Assembly (NCBI RefSeq): GCF_026242055.1
Contig: NZ_JAPJDL010000002.1
Location: forward strand, 186,001-250,000
Direction of reading: 5' to 3'
Origin: Lentzea sp. NEAU-D7
GTDB taxonomy: Bacteria; Actinomycetota; Actinomycetes; Mycobacteriales; Pseudonocardiaceae
DNA length: 64,000 nucleotides
The notes under the pieces are model-generated. The model made no database searches, had not been told where the DNA came from, and worked only from the letters and a program-made list of their open reading frames with translations. The stretch's first letter is position 1; every line of letters starts with the position of its first letter. The position numbers were made by a program, and so were the translations under genes. Positions 8,445-17,121 of the stretch are shown here, in pieces.

Positions 8445-8676
8445 CACCCCCGAAAGCCGCGGCCGCGGCGCCCCCCGCACCCCCACGCCGCCGCGCCGCG
8501 CCGCCCCACCCGCCCCGCACCCTCCAGCACGAACGTTCGCTGGACCGGCCGGAACCCGCCGCCGTCGGGCTCCGGTCACCTCCCCGCCGTCAGCGGACGC
8601 CGTTCTGCTCCTCTCCGCCGTCGAGCAGGACGGCGTCCGCCGGCACCAGGTCCACCACCGATGAAGGGCAGTACCA
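8445..8676 (+). promoter_or_regulatory. Intra-operon gap with 17-bp hairpin (8593-8640) and smaller palindrome
   Basis: A 232-bp gene-free gap whose first part is almost pure C/G with long C runs. GCGGACGCCGTTCTGCT (8593-8609) and AGCAGGACGGCGTCCGC (8624-8640) pair over 17 positions with a single G-U wobble and a 14-nt loop. A smaller near-palindrome around CGAACGTTCG lies at 8524-8543. The large hairpin ends 36 bp before the next start codon and lacks a U-tract. It may attenuate, process or stabilise the polycistronic message. Confidence 0.5.
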
Positions 8677-9816
8677 GTGATTCCGGTTATGCGGCCGTTG
8701 CTCGGTGAGGAAGAGGCGCTCGCCGCCGCCGAGGCCGTCCGGTCCGGCTGGGTGGCGCAGGGCCCGCGCGTCCGCGAGTTCGAGGAGGCGTTCGCCGCGT
8801 CGGTCGGCGCGAGCCACGGCGTGGCCGTGTCGTCGTGCACCACCGGCCTGCACCTCGCCGTGCACCTGCTCGGCATCGGCCCCGGCGACGAGGTCGTCGT
8901 GCCGTCGTTGTCGTTCATCGCCACCGCGAACGCCGTGCGCTACACCGGCGCGACCCCCGTCTTCGCCGACGTCGAAGCCGGGACGGGCAACATCAGCGCG
9001 TCCACAGTGGAGCCGGTGCTCACCGAGCGCACACGCGCGGTCATGGTCGTGCACCAGGCCGGCGTGCCCGCCGACGTCGACGCCCTCAAGGCGTTCTGCG
9101 AACCGCGTGGCATCGCGGTGATCGAGGACGCGGCCTGCGCCGCGGGTTCCACCTACAAGGGCAAGCCGGTCGGCACGAACGCGCTGCTGGCCGCTTGGTC
9201 GTTCCACCCGCGCAAGCTCCTCACCACGGGTGAGGGCGGCATGGTCACCACCGACGACCCCGACTGGGCCGTCCGGCTCAAGCGCCTGCGGGAACACGGC
9301 ATGAGCGTGTCCGCCGCGGACCGCCACAACGGCGGGTCGGCCGTGATCGAGCAGTACCTGGAGACGGCGTTCAACTACCGGATGACCGACATCCAGGCCG
9401 CCGTCGGCCTGGTCCAGCTGTCCAAACTGGACGCGATCATCGCCCGTCGCCGTGAGCTGGCCGCCCGCTACCACGAGCTGCTGGCGGACACCGGCCTCAC
9501 CGCGGTGGCCGACCCCGAGTACGGCACCACGAACTACCAGTCGTTCTGGGTCTGGCTCCCCGAGGGCGCGGACCGCCAGGAAGTCCTTGCGGGCCTTGCC
9601 GAACGCGGCGTGAGCGCACGGCGCGGAATCATGGCGTCACACCTCGAGCCCGCTTACGAGGGTCACGAGTGCGCGGAACTGCCGGTGACGGAGGCCTTCA
9701 CGGCCCGGACGCTGATCCTTCCGCTCTTCCACGACATGACCGAGTCCGAACAGGACACCGTCGTGTCAGCGTTGTCGGAAACTCTCCACACATCCCATCT
9801 GACCCTGCGTGGTTGA
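8677..9816 (+). CDS. DegT/DnrJ/EryC1/StrS-family sugar aminotransferase
   Basis: A 379-residue PLP enzyme that transaminates a keto-sugar nucleotide. It shows 'PSLSFIATANAVRYTGATPVFADV', the 'IEDAACAAGSTYKG' strand and the PLP-lysine region 'SFHPRKLLTTGEGGM'. These fit the PglE/PseC/perosamine-synthase branch, which usually acts on 4-keto-6-deoxy sugars. The PglD-like acetyltransferase at 14748 is a plausible partner. No 4,6-dehydratase gene is in the window. GTG 8677 has a GAAGGG ribosome site about 10 bp upstream. A 7-bp stem (GGTTGAA/TTCAACC) at 9811-9833 overlaps the stop. Confidence 0.88.
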   Translation: MIPVMRPLLGEEEALAAAEAVRSGWVAQGPRVREFEEAFAASVGASHGVAVSSCTTGLHLAVHLLGIGPGDEVVVPSLSFIATANAVRYTGATPVFADVEAGTGNISASTVEPVLTERTRAVMVVHQAGVPADVDALKAFCEPRGIAVIEDAACAAGSTYKGKPVGTNALLAAWSFHPRKLLTTGEGGMVTTDDPDWAVRLKRLREHGMSVSAADRHNGGSAVIEQYLETAFNYRMTDIQAAVGLVQLSKLDAIIARRRELAARYHELLADTGLTAVADPEYGTTNYQSFWVWLPEGADRQEVLAGLAERGVSARRGIMASHLEPAYEGHECAELPVTEAFTARTLILPLFHDMTESEQDTVVSALSETLHTSHLTLRG

Positions 9817-9833
9817 AAAGTAAAGATTCAACC
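9811..9833 (+). terminator. Stem-loop at end of aminotransferase gene
   Basis: GGTTGAA (9811-9817) and TTCAACC (9827-9833) form a perfect 7-bp stem with a 9-nt A-rich loop that overlaps the TGA stop. It is followed by C residues rather than U, so it is a weak terminator or an mRNA 3'-end structure. A TTGACA at 9854-9859 may be part of the promoter of the following gene. Confidence 0.35.
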
Positions 9834-9964
9834 CCCACCGGAACATTTTTGTGTTGACACGTAACAGTTCTAACCAGATCGCCGACGTTCGGAGTAGCAG
9901 CCCTGTGCTGTCCAGCGTAGTGCGCGGCTCACACACGGTAACTCCGTCCGAGAGGTGAAACCCA

Positions 9965-12900
9965 ATGGTGGCTCAGCAGTCGCGTCTCGTGCGGGTGCTT
10001 GTGATCACGGCATTAATCGCATCGACGATGTTCGTGCTCGGCGTCTTCAACCCTCCGAAGGCCAACGCCGCTCCGTGCGACTTCCCCGTCACCAACAAGG
10101 TCGCGTGTGAGAACACGCAGACCGGTGCGGACAACTGGCAGGCCCAGTACCGGGACGACACGATCCTCGGGTACACGACGGACATCAGCTACAACATCGG
10201 CCAGACCGTCAGCTTCAAGATGCTGACGTCGGCCTCCTCGTACAAGCTCGACATCTACCGGATGGGCTGGTACGGCGGCAAGGGCGCCCGGTACATGGGC
10301 ACGGTCAACCGCAACACACCGCAGAACCAGCCACCGTGTCTGCGGGACACGCCGTCCGCGCTCGTCGACTGCGGCAACTGGGCGGTGTCGGTCACCTGGA
10401 ACATCCCGTCCACCGCGGTCTCGGGCATCTACTACGTGCGCATGACGCGCAACGACACCGGCGCCGAGAACGAGATGGCGTTCGTCGTCCGCGACGACAG
10501 CTCGACCTCGAAGATCTTCTTCCAGACCTCCGACGCCACCTGGGTCGCCTACAACCGCTACGGCGGCAACAGCCTCTACTTCGGTGACGGCCCCGGCCAG
10601 GGCGGCAGCTCGTACAAGGTCAGCTACAACCGCCCCTACACCGGCGGCGACGGCGACGAGAACTTCATCTTCAACGCCGAGTACCCGATGCTGAGGTTCC
10701 TGGAGCGCAACGGGTACGACATGAGCTACACGACCGACGTGGACTCCGCCCGCCGCGGCAACCTGATCAAGAACCACAAGGTCTTCATGGCGGTCGGCCA
10801 CGACGAGTACTGGTCGAACGAGCAGTGGAACAACGTGATGGCCGCCCGTGACGCGGGTGTGCACATGGCGTTCCTGACCGGCAACGAGATCTTCTGGAAG
10901 ACCAAGTGGGAGAAGAGCATCGACTCCTCCCAGACCGACTGGCGCACCATCGTCTGCTACAAGGAGACGAAGGGGGCCCAGAACGACGGCGAGAACACCT
11001 GGACCGGCACGTGGCGAGATCCGCGCTACAGCCCGCCGCAGGACGGCGGCAGACCCGAGAACGCGTTGCTCGGCAACATGTTCACGGTCAACGGCCGGCG
11101 TGACGACTCCCTGCAGGTCCCGGCCGCGTACGGCAAGATGCGGCTCTGGCGCAACACCGACCTGGTGAACCTCGCCGCGGGCACCACGTACACGTTCCAG
11201 CCCGGCACGCTGGGCTACGAGTGGAACACCGTGTACGACAACGGCTTCCAGCCCGCCGGCGTCGCGCAGATGTCACGCACCACGGTGAACCTCGACGGCT
11301 ACTACGCCCTGAAGAACTACGGCGACGAGTACGGCTCCAGCACCGAAACGCACGCGATCACGTACTACCGCGCGCCTTCCGGCGCCCTCGTGTTCGGTGC
11401 CGGCACGGTCCAGTGGGCGTGGGGCGTCGACGACGAGCACGCGTTCCCGACCAACACGCCGACGTCGGACAAGCGGATCAAGCAGGCGACGGTCAACTTC
11501 CTCGCCGACATGGGCGTCCAGCCCTACCAGCTGTGGGGTGCCGACCAGCTCGTCATCTCCGGCGCGATCAACGACAACGCGGCGCCCGGCGTGCAGATCA
11601 CGACCCTGCCGGCGCAGTCGACGGTCGGCCAGCCCTACACCTTCAGCGGCACCGCGATCGACGCCGCCGGCAAGGTCGCGGGCGTCGAGGTCTCGACCGA
11701 CGGCGGCACGCGCTGGCACTACGCCAACTGGCAGGCCGGGCAGACGTCGTGGAGCTACACCTACACGCCGTCGCAGTCCGGCACGGCACAGCTCAGGGTC
11801 CGCGCGGTCGACGACTCGCTGAACCTGTCCGCGCCCGTGTCCGCCACGCCGAACGTGACCTCGAAGACCTGCCCCTGCGGCATGTTCTCCGGCACGGAGG
11901 TCCCGAAGGTCGCCTCGGCCAACGACAACTCGCAGCTGGAGCTCGGCGTCAAGTGGCGGGCCGCGAGCAACGGCTACGTCCGCGGCGTGAAGTTCTACAA
12001 GGGCACCGGCAACACCGGCACGCACACCGGCAGCCTGTGGAGCTCCAACGGTGATCTGCTCGCCACCGGCACGTTCACGAACGAGAGCCCGACGGGCTGG
12101 CAGACGCTGCTCTTCCCGCAGCCGGTCGCGGTGAACGGCAACACGACCTACATCGTGTCGTACTACACGCCGACAGGGCACTTCGCCTACGACACCGGCG
12201 GGTTCTACCAGCAACAGGCCTACATGGAACCCATCACCGGCCTCAAGTCCGGTGTGGACGGACCGAACGGCGTCTTCCGCTTCGGCGCCGGCTTCCCGAA
12301 CCAGACGTTCGACCACACCAACTACTGGGTCGACGTGGTGTGGGCGACGGACCCCGGTCCCGACACCCGCGCGCCGATCCAGAGCGCGATGTCCCCGGTG
12401 TCCAACGCCGGATCCGTCGCGCTGAACATCACGGTGTCCGGCACGTTCGACGAGAACGTCACGCTGGCCTCGGCCCAGGTCACGGTGACCGGCCCGTCCG
12501 GCGCGGTCACGGGCACCAAGTCGATCTCGAACGACGCCCGCACGATCACGTTCACGCCGTCGGCACCTCTGGCGGCGGCCACGGCCTACACCGTCACGAT
12601 GAGGGCGGCGGACGCGGCGGGGAACCTGTCCTCGCAGGCGAACTGGACGTTCACGACAGGCTCGCCGCGCCCGGCGACCTGCCCGTGCACGGTCTGGGAC
12701 GACTTCGCGGCACCCGCGGTGATCGACGCCGGTGACACGAGCCAGGTCGAGGTCGGCACGAAGGTCCGCTTCGACGGCAAGGGCGAGGTGCTGGGCGTCC
12801 GCTTCTACAAGGGCACCGGCAACACCGGCACGCACACCGGCTCGCTGTGGACCTCCACGGGTCTGCTGCTCGCGACCGGCACGTTCACCGGTGAGACCAC

Positions 12901-14740
12901 GTCCGGCTGGCAGAAGCTGATGTTCAACTCACCGGTCCAGGTGCAGGCGAACACGACCTACGTCGTCTCGTACAACGCCCCGAACGGCCGGTATTCGGTC
13001 ACCTCCGGCTACTTCAACGGCCAGGAGGCGAGCTACCAGTCGCTGCACGCGTTGCAGAACGGCGCGGACGGTGGCAACGGCGTCTACAAGTACGGCAGCG
13101 GGTTCCCGAACTCGTCGTACAACGCCACGAACTACTGGGTCGACGTCATCTACCGCAACGGTCTCAACGGTGACACCACGCCGCCGACGATCACGAACCG
13201 CACGCCGGCCGTGAACGCGACGAACGTGGGCCTCCAGACCGCGCTGACGGCCACCTTCAGCGAGCCGGTCGACCCCGCGTCGGCGCAGATCTGGCTGAAG
13301 GACCCGAAGGGCGGCAAGCTGTCCGGCTCGGTGTCGCTGTCCGGCGACCAGAAGACGGTCACCTGGACGCCGTCCGGCAAGCTCGTGCCCGGCACGCAGT
13401 ACCAGGCGCGCGTGGGCATCGCGGACGTCAACGGCATCGCGATGACGGCCCCCGCGGAGTGGACCTTCACGACCACGACGACCGCGACCTGCCCGTGCTC
13501 GCTCTTCAGCACGGCGACGGTGCCGGACGAGACGTCGGCCGACGACTCGGGCGCGTACGAGCTGGGCGTCCGGATCACCCCGACCCAGTCGGGCCAGATC
13601 ACCGGTGTCCGCTTCTACAAGGGTTCCGGCAACACCGGCACGCACACCGGCAGCCTCTGGAACGCGAGCGGTCAGCGCCTCGCCACGGGCACCTTCACGG
13701 GTGAGACCGCGACGGGCTGGCAGACGCTCACGTTCTCGCAGCCGGTGATCGTCAGCTCCGGCCAGACCTACACCGCCTCGTACACGACGACCACCGGGCA
13801 CTACGCGGTGAACGCCGGGTACTTCGGGACGGGGCCGGTCAACTCCGGTCCGCTGACGGCGCCGCAGGAGACGAACGGCGTGTTCACTCCGGGCAGCGGG
13901 TTCCCGACCATGACGTACGGCTCCGGCAACTACTGGGTCGACGTGGTCTACCAGCCCAACGCGGACAACGTCGCTCCGGTGGCGCAGTCGCACACGCCGC
14001 TGAGCGGTGCGTCCGAGGTGGCCCTGAACTCGACGGTCACCGTGTCGTTCGACGAGCCCGTGGACCTCAACTCGGCGCAGTTCGACGTCACCGACCCCGG
14101 TGGCGCGAAGATCGCCGGCACGCGGGCGCTCTCGCCGGACAGCAGGATGATCACGTTCACCCCCGCGGCGCGGTTCGCGGCGTCCACCACGTACTCGGTG
14201 AGCGTCAAGGCCGCGGACACGTTCGGCAACATGATGGCCAACCCGGTCACGTGGTCGTTCACGTCGGCGACGACGCAGACCTGCCCGTGCTCGCTGTTCA
14301 GCGCGGCCACCGTTCCGACGGTGACCTCGGCTGACGACAACGGCGCGTACGAGCTGGGCGTCAAGTTCACGTCGAGCACGAACGGGCAGATCACCGGCGT
14401 GAAGTTCTACAAGGGCGCGGGCAACACCGGCACCCACACCGGATCGCTGTGGTCCGCGGACGGCCAGCGCCTGGCCACCGGCACGTTCTCGAACGAGACC
14501 GAGTCCGGCTGGCAGACGCTGACGTTCACGCAGCCGGTGGCGATCACCGCCGGCACCACGTACACGGCGTCGTACACGACCACCACGGGTCACTACGCGG
14601 TGAACGCCGGCTACTTCGGCTCGGTGACCTCACCGCCGCTGGGTGCCGCACCGTCCGCCGGTGTGTTCACGGCCGGGTCGGGCTTCCCGACCACGACCTA
14701 CAACGGTGGCAACTACTGGGTGGACGTGGTGTTCCAGTGA
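9965..14740 (+). CDS. Giant secreted protein: dimethylformamidase-beta-like domain plus Ig and four DUF4082 repeats
   Basis: 1591 residues. A signal peptide (about 1-35, ending 'PPKANA') is followed by a domain like the C-terminal region of N,N-dimethylformamidase beta subunits (about 55-520, with 'YRMGWYGGKGARY' and 'VGHDEYWS'). An Ig-like domain (535-632) follows. Then come four DUF4082 modules (about 635-794, 907-1064, 1176-1332, 1440-1591), separated by three Big_5-type Ig domains (799-900, 1070-1172, 1335-1437). Each DUF4082 starts with 'CPC' and carries 'FYKGxGNTGTHTGSLW'. It is exported and probably binds or modifies surface glycan; the catalytic role is unknown. It sits inside the polysaccharide locus with its own 148-bp upstream region. 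Confidence 0.85.
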   Translation: MVAQQSRLVRVLVITALIASTMFVLGVFNPPKANAAPCDFPVTNKVACENTQTGADNWQAQYRDDTILGYTTDISYNIGQTVSFKMLTSASSYKLDIYRMGWYGGKGARYMGTVNRNTPQNQPPCLRDTPSALVDCGNWAVSVTWNIPSTAVSGIYYVRMTRNDTGAENEMAFVVRDDSSTSKIFFQTSDATWVAYNRYGGNSLYFGDGPGQGGSSYKVSYNRPYTGGDGDENFIFNAEYPMLRFLERNGYDMSYTTDVDSARRGNLIKNHKVFMAVGHDEYWSNEQWNNVMAARDAGVHMAFLTGNEIFWKTKWEKSIDSSQTDWRTIVCYKETKGAQNDGENTWTGTWRDPRYSPPQDGGRPENALLGNMFTVNGRRDDSLQVPAAYGKMRLWRNTDLVNLAAGTTYTFQPGTLGYEWNTVYDNGFQPAGVAQMSRTTVNLDGYYALKNYGDEYGSSTETHAITYYRAPSGALVFGAGTVQWAWGVDDEHAFPTNTPTSDKRIKQATVNFLADMGVQPYQLWGADQLVISGAINDNAAPGVQITTLPAQSTVGQPYTFSGTAIDAAGKVAGVEVSTDGGTRWHYANWQAGQTSWSYTYTPSQSGTAQLRVRAVDDSLNLSAPVSATPNVTSKTCPCGMFSGTEVPKVASANDNSQLELGVKWRAASNGYVRGVKFYKGTGNTGTHTGSLWSSNGDLLATGTFTNESPTGWQTLLFPQPVAVNGNTTYIVSYYTPTGHFAYDTGGFYQQQAYMEPITGLKSGVDGPNGVFRFGAGFPNQTFDHTNYWVDVVWATDPGPDTRAPIQSAMSPVSNAGSVALNITVSGTFDENVTLASAQVTVTGPSGAVTGTKSISNDARTITFTPSAPLAAATAYTVTMRAADAAGNLSSQANWTFTTGSPRPATCPCTVWDDFAAPAVIDAGDTSQVEVGTKVRFDGKGEVLGVRFYKGTGNTGTHTGSLWTSTGLLLATGTFTGETTSGWQKLMFNSPVQVQANTTYVVSYNAPNGRYSVTSGYFNGQEASYQSLHALQNGADGGNGVYKYGSGFPNSSYNATNYWVDVIYRNGLNGDTTPPTITNRTPAVNATNVGLQTALTATFSEPVDPASAQIWLKDPKGGKLSGSVSLSGDQKTVTWTPSGKLVPGTQYQARVGIADVNGIAMTAPAEWTFTTTTTATCPCSLFSTATVPDETSADDSGAYELGVRITPTQSGQITGVRFYKGSGNTGTHTGSLWNASGQRLATGTFTGETATGWQTLTFSQPVIVSSGQTYTASYTTTTGHYAVNAGYFGTGPVNSGPLTAPQETNGVFTPGSGFPTMTYGSGNYWVDVVYQPNADNVAPVAQSHTPLSGASEVALNSTVTVSFDEPVDLNSAQFDVTDPGGAKIAGTRALSPDSRMITFTPAARFAASTTYSVSVKAADTFGNMMANPVTWSFTSATTQTCPCSLFSAATVPTVTSADDNGAYELGVKFTSSTNGQITGVKFYKGAGNTGTHTGSLWSADGQRLATGTFSNETESGWQTLTFTQPVAITAGTTYTASYTTTTGHYAVNAGYFGSVTSPPLGAAPSAGVFTAGSGFPTTTYNGGNYWVDVVFQ
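11860..14737 (+). repeat. Four in-gene DUF4082/Ig repeat units of about 800 bp
   Basis: Units begin near 11866, 12682, 13490 and 14281, giving periods of about 272, 269 and 264 codons. DNA identity is high around the 'TTCTACAAGGGC...GGCACG' block encoding YKG-GNTGTHTG in all four copies (near 11993, 12804, 13613 and 14405). This indicates recent intragenic duplication or gene conversion, and it is a region where short-read assembly could collapse copies. Confidence 0.8.
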
Positions 14741-14747
14741 TGCACCT

Positions 14748-15395
14748 GTGACCGCAAGGCCACTGCTGTTCATCGGGGCAGGTGGACTCGCTCGCGAGAC
14801 TCTCGCGGCGGTCCGCCTCCTCCCGGAGACGTGGAACCCCCTCGGGGCGCTCGACGACTCCACCGCCCTGCACGGCACCCTGATCGACGGGGTGCCCGTG
14901 CTGGGCGGGCTCGACCTGCTGGCCGATCATCCGGACGCGGCCGTCGTGCTCTGCATCGCGAGTGCGCGGCGGTCGCTGGTCCGGCTGGGCGTGGCCAGGA
15001 AGCTCGACCTGCCGGACGAGCGATGGGCGACCATCGTGCACCCGGCGGCCGTGACCTCCGGTGCTTCTGTCGGCGCCGGGTCGATTCTGCTCGCGGGTGT
15101 CGTCATCACGACCCCGCTGGAGATCGGGCGGCACGTGGTGGCCATGCCCCAGGTGCTGATCACCCACGACGACGAGGTCTCGGACGGCGTCACGTTCGCC
15201 GGCCGCGCCTCGCTCGCGGGGTCGGTGCACGTCGGGGAGGCCGCGTACCTGGGACAGGGAGCCATGGTGCGCGAGGGCGTGAAGATCGGCGCCGGTGCCG
15301 TCATCGGCATGGGAGCCGTTGTCCTGCGGGACGTTCCCGCAGGAGAGACGTGGGCCGGCGTGCCGGCCCGCCCGTTGCGTGGGGAGAGCGCGTGA
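14748..15395 (+). CDS. Sugar O/N-acetyltransferase, NeuD/PglD family
   Basis: A 215-residue acyltransferase. An N-terminal Rossmann-like half ('LLFIGAGGLARETLAAV') is followed by a left-handed beta-helix of hexapeptide repeats ('VTSGASVGAGSILLAGVVI', 'VKIGAGAVIGMGAVVLRDV'). This two-domain order is typical of PglD and NeuD, which transfer acetyl from acetyl-CoA to a 4-amino sugar nucleotide or sialic acid. GTG 14748 is chosen because the glycine-rich motif begins right after it. The gene lies 8 bp after the giant secreted gene, and its stop overlaps the GTG of the next. Confidence 0.85.
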   Translation: MTARPLLFIGAGGLARETLAAVRLLPETWNPLGALDDSTALHGTLIDGVPVLGGLDLLADHPDAAVVLCIASARRSLVRLGVARKLDLPDERWATIVHPAAVTSGASVGAGSILLAGVVITTPLEIGRHVVAMPQVLITHDDEVSDGVTFAGRASLAGSVHVGEAAYLGQGAMVREGVKIGAGAVIGMGAVVLRDVPAGETWAGVPARPLRGESA

Positions 15396-16471
15396 TCGAG
15401 ATTCCACTGGTGGACCTGCGTGCCCAGCACGAGCAGGTGGCCGACGAGGTGGCGGACGGCTGGGCCGAGGTGCTCAAGACGACGGCCTTCATCAACGGCC
15501 CCCAGGTCGCCCGGTTCGAGTCGGAATTCGCTGCCTACCAGGAAGTTCCGCACGCCATCGGTGTCGGCAACGGCACCGACGCCATCGAGCTGGCGTTGCG
15601 CGCGCTGGGCGTCGGCCACGGTGACGAGGTCGTGCTGCCCGCCAACACCTTCATCGCCACGGCCGAGGCCGTCGCCCGCTGCGGCGCGACGCCCGTGCTC
15701 GTGGACTGCGTGGACGACACGCTGCTGATCGACACCTCCCAGGTGTCCTCTGTGGTCACCTCGCGCACCAAGGCCGTGGTGCCCGTGCACCTCTACGGCC
15801 AGGCCGCCCCGGTCGAGCTGCTGCCGCTGGGCCTGCCGGTCATCGAGGACGCCGCCCAGGCCCAGGGCGCGCGCCGCAACGGCGTCGCCGTCGGCGGCCT
15901 CGGCGTCGCCGCCGCGACCTCGTTCTACCCCGGCAAGAACCTCGGCGCGTACGGTGACGGCGGCGCGGTGCTGACGACGTCGGACGCGATCGCCGAGTCG
16001 GTGAAGCTGCTGCGCGAGCACGGTTCGCCGCGCAAGTACGAGCACCCGGTGCTCGGCTTCAACAGCCGCCTCGACACGCTGCAGGCCGTGGTGCTGTCCG
16101 CCAAGCTGCGCCGCCTGGAGGGCTGGAACCAGGCCCGCCGCGCCGCCGCCCAGCGCTACACCGAGATGCTCGCTGACGTTCCCGGCGTGCGCACTCCGGT
16201 GGTCCTGGACGGCAACCTGCCCGTCTGGCACCTCTACGTCGTGCGCGTGGCCGAGCGCGACCGCGTGCTCTCCGCCCTGCACGCCGCGGGGATCGGCGCC
16301 GGCATCCACTACCCGACGCCCCTGCACAAGACGGGTGCGTTCGCGCACCTCGACGGCTCGTTCCCGATCGCCGAGACCTCGGCCGCGGAGATCCTGTCGC
16401 TGCCGCTGTTCCCCGAGATCACCGAGGCGCAGCAGGCCCGTGTGGTCGAGGCGCTGAAGGCGGCGCTCTGA
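15392..16471 (+). CDS. DegT/DnrJ-family aminotransferase (WlbC/WbpE-like)
   Basis: A 359-residue PLP enzyme with 'VGNGTDAIELALRALG', 'PANTFIATAEAVARCGATPVLVD', 'VIEDAAQAQGA' and the lysine motif 'SFYPGKNLGAYGDGGAV'. This set is typical of the WbpE/WlbC and QdtB/FdtB branch that aminates C3-keto sugar nucleotides. With the WlbA-like dehydrogenase and WlbB-like acetyltransferase it would give UDP-2,3-diacetamido-glucuronate. It overlaps both neighbours by a few bases, so the three tailoring genes at 14748-17031 are translationally coupled. Confidence 0.88.
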   Translation: MIEIPLVDLRAQHEQVADEVADGWAEVLKTTAFINGPQVARFESEFAAYQEVPHAIGVGNGTDAIELALRALGVGHGDEVVLPANTFIATAEAVARCGATPVLVDCVDDTLLIDTSQVSSVVTSRTKAVVPVHLYGQAAPVELLPLGLPVIEDAAQAQGARRNGVAVGGLGVAAATSFYPGKNLGAYGDGGAVLTTSDAIAESVKLLREHGSPRKYEHPVLGFNSRLDTLQAVVLSAKLRRLEGWNQARRAAAQRYTEMLADVPGVRTPVVLDGNLPVWHLYVVRVAERDRVLSALHAAGIGAGIHYPTPLHKTGAFAHLDGSFPIAETSAAEILSLPLFPEITEAQQARVVEALKAAL

Positions 16472-17031
16472 TGACCGGCGTTCGCGTGCACCCGCACGGC
16501 CTGTGCGAGTCGGACGACGTCGGCGACGGCACGCGCGTGTGGGCGTTCGCGCACGTGCTGCCGGGCGCGCGCATTGGCCGTGACTGCAACATCTGCGACG
16601 GCGCGTTCGTCGAGTCGCGCGCGGTGCTGGGCAACAACGTGACGGTCAAGAACGGGACGTTGGTCTTCGACGGAGTCACGTGCGAGGACGACGTCTTCCT
16701 CGGCCCGAACGTGCTCTTCACCAACGACCTGCGCCCGCGCGCCCACGTCAAGAAGACCGGCGACGCGCTGGAGACCACTCTGGTGCGCCGCGGGGCCACA
16801 CTGGGCGCCGGTGCGATCGTGGTGTGCGGCACCGAGATCGGCGAGCACGCGTTCGCCGCGGCCGGTGCGGTCGTCACGAAGTCGGTGCCCGCGCACGCTT
16901 TCGTGGCGGGCAATCCGGCCGTGGTGAAGGGCTGGGTCTGCGCGTGCGGGGTGCGGCTCTCAGAGGACCTGTCGTGCCCCGAGTGCGGCATCCGGCACGA
17001 AGAGACCGCGGACGGCCTGAAAGCCGTCTGA
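16471..17031 (+). CDS. Hexapeptide-repeat sugar N-acetyltransferase (WlbB/WbpD-like) with C-terminal Cys pairs
   Basis: A 186-residue beta-helix acyltransferase. Hexapeptide turns ('IGRDCNICDGAFVE', 'VLGNNVTVKNGTLV', 'ATLGAGAIVVCGTEIGEHAFAAAGAVVT') and 'FTNDLRPRA' match WlbB/WbpD, which acetylates the 3-amino group of the diamino-uronic sugar nucleotide. The tail carries 'CACGVRL-x5-SCPECG', a CxC/CxxC group that could bind zinc. It is the last gene of this operon block, and a strong terminator follows 12 bp downstream. Confidence 0.88.
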   Translation: MTGVRVHPHGLCESDDVGDGTRVWAFAHVLPGARIGRDCNICDGAFVESRAVLGNNVTVKNGTLVFDGVTCEDDVFLGPNVLFTNDLRPRAHVKKTGDALETTLVRRGATLGAGAIVVCGTEIGEHAFAAAGAVVTKSVPAHAFVAGNPAVVKGWVCACGVRLSEDLSCPECGIRHEETADGLKAV

Positions 17032-17043
17032 GCAAGCGTTCAG

Positions 17044-17074
17044 GGCCGCCGGAGCGAGGGCTTCGGCGGCCTTT
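17044..17074 (+). terminator. Rho-independent terminator after sugar-tailoring operon
   Basis: GGCCGCCG (17044-17051) pairs with CGGCGGCC (17064-17071), and inner AGC/GCT pairing extends the stem. TTT follows. It sits 13 bp after the acetyltransferase stop. Confidence 0.75.
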
Positions 17075-17121
17075 CGCGCAAAACCCGGACGCGTGGCCGC
17101 GGGACTTGTAACGTCCCGGCG

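Noticed and set aside
11990..14450. Spaced direct DNA repeats that could suggest a CRISPR array
   Set aside because: The period is about 800 bp and in frame; they encode DUF4082 modules, not short repeats with spacers.
12929..14593. Long minus-strand open frame opposite the DUF4082 protein
   Set aside because: Its composition is Arg/Gly/Val low-complexity and it follows the codon-position bias of the plus-strand gene; it has no domain.
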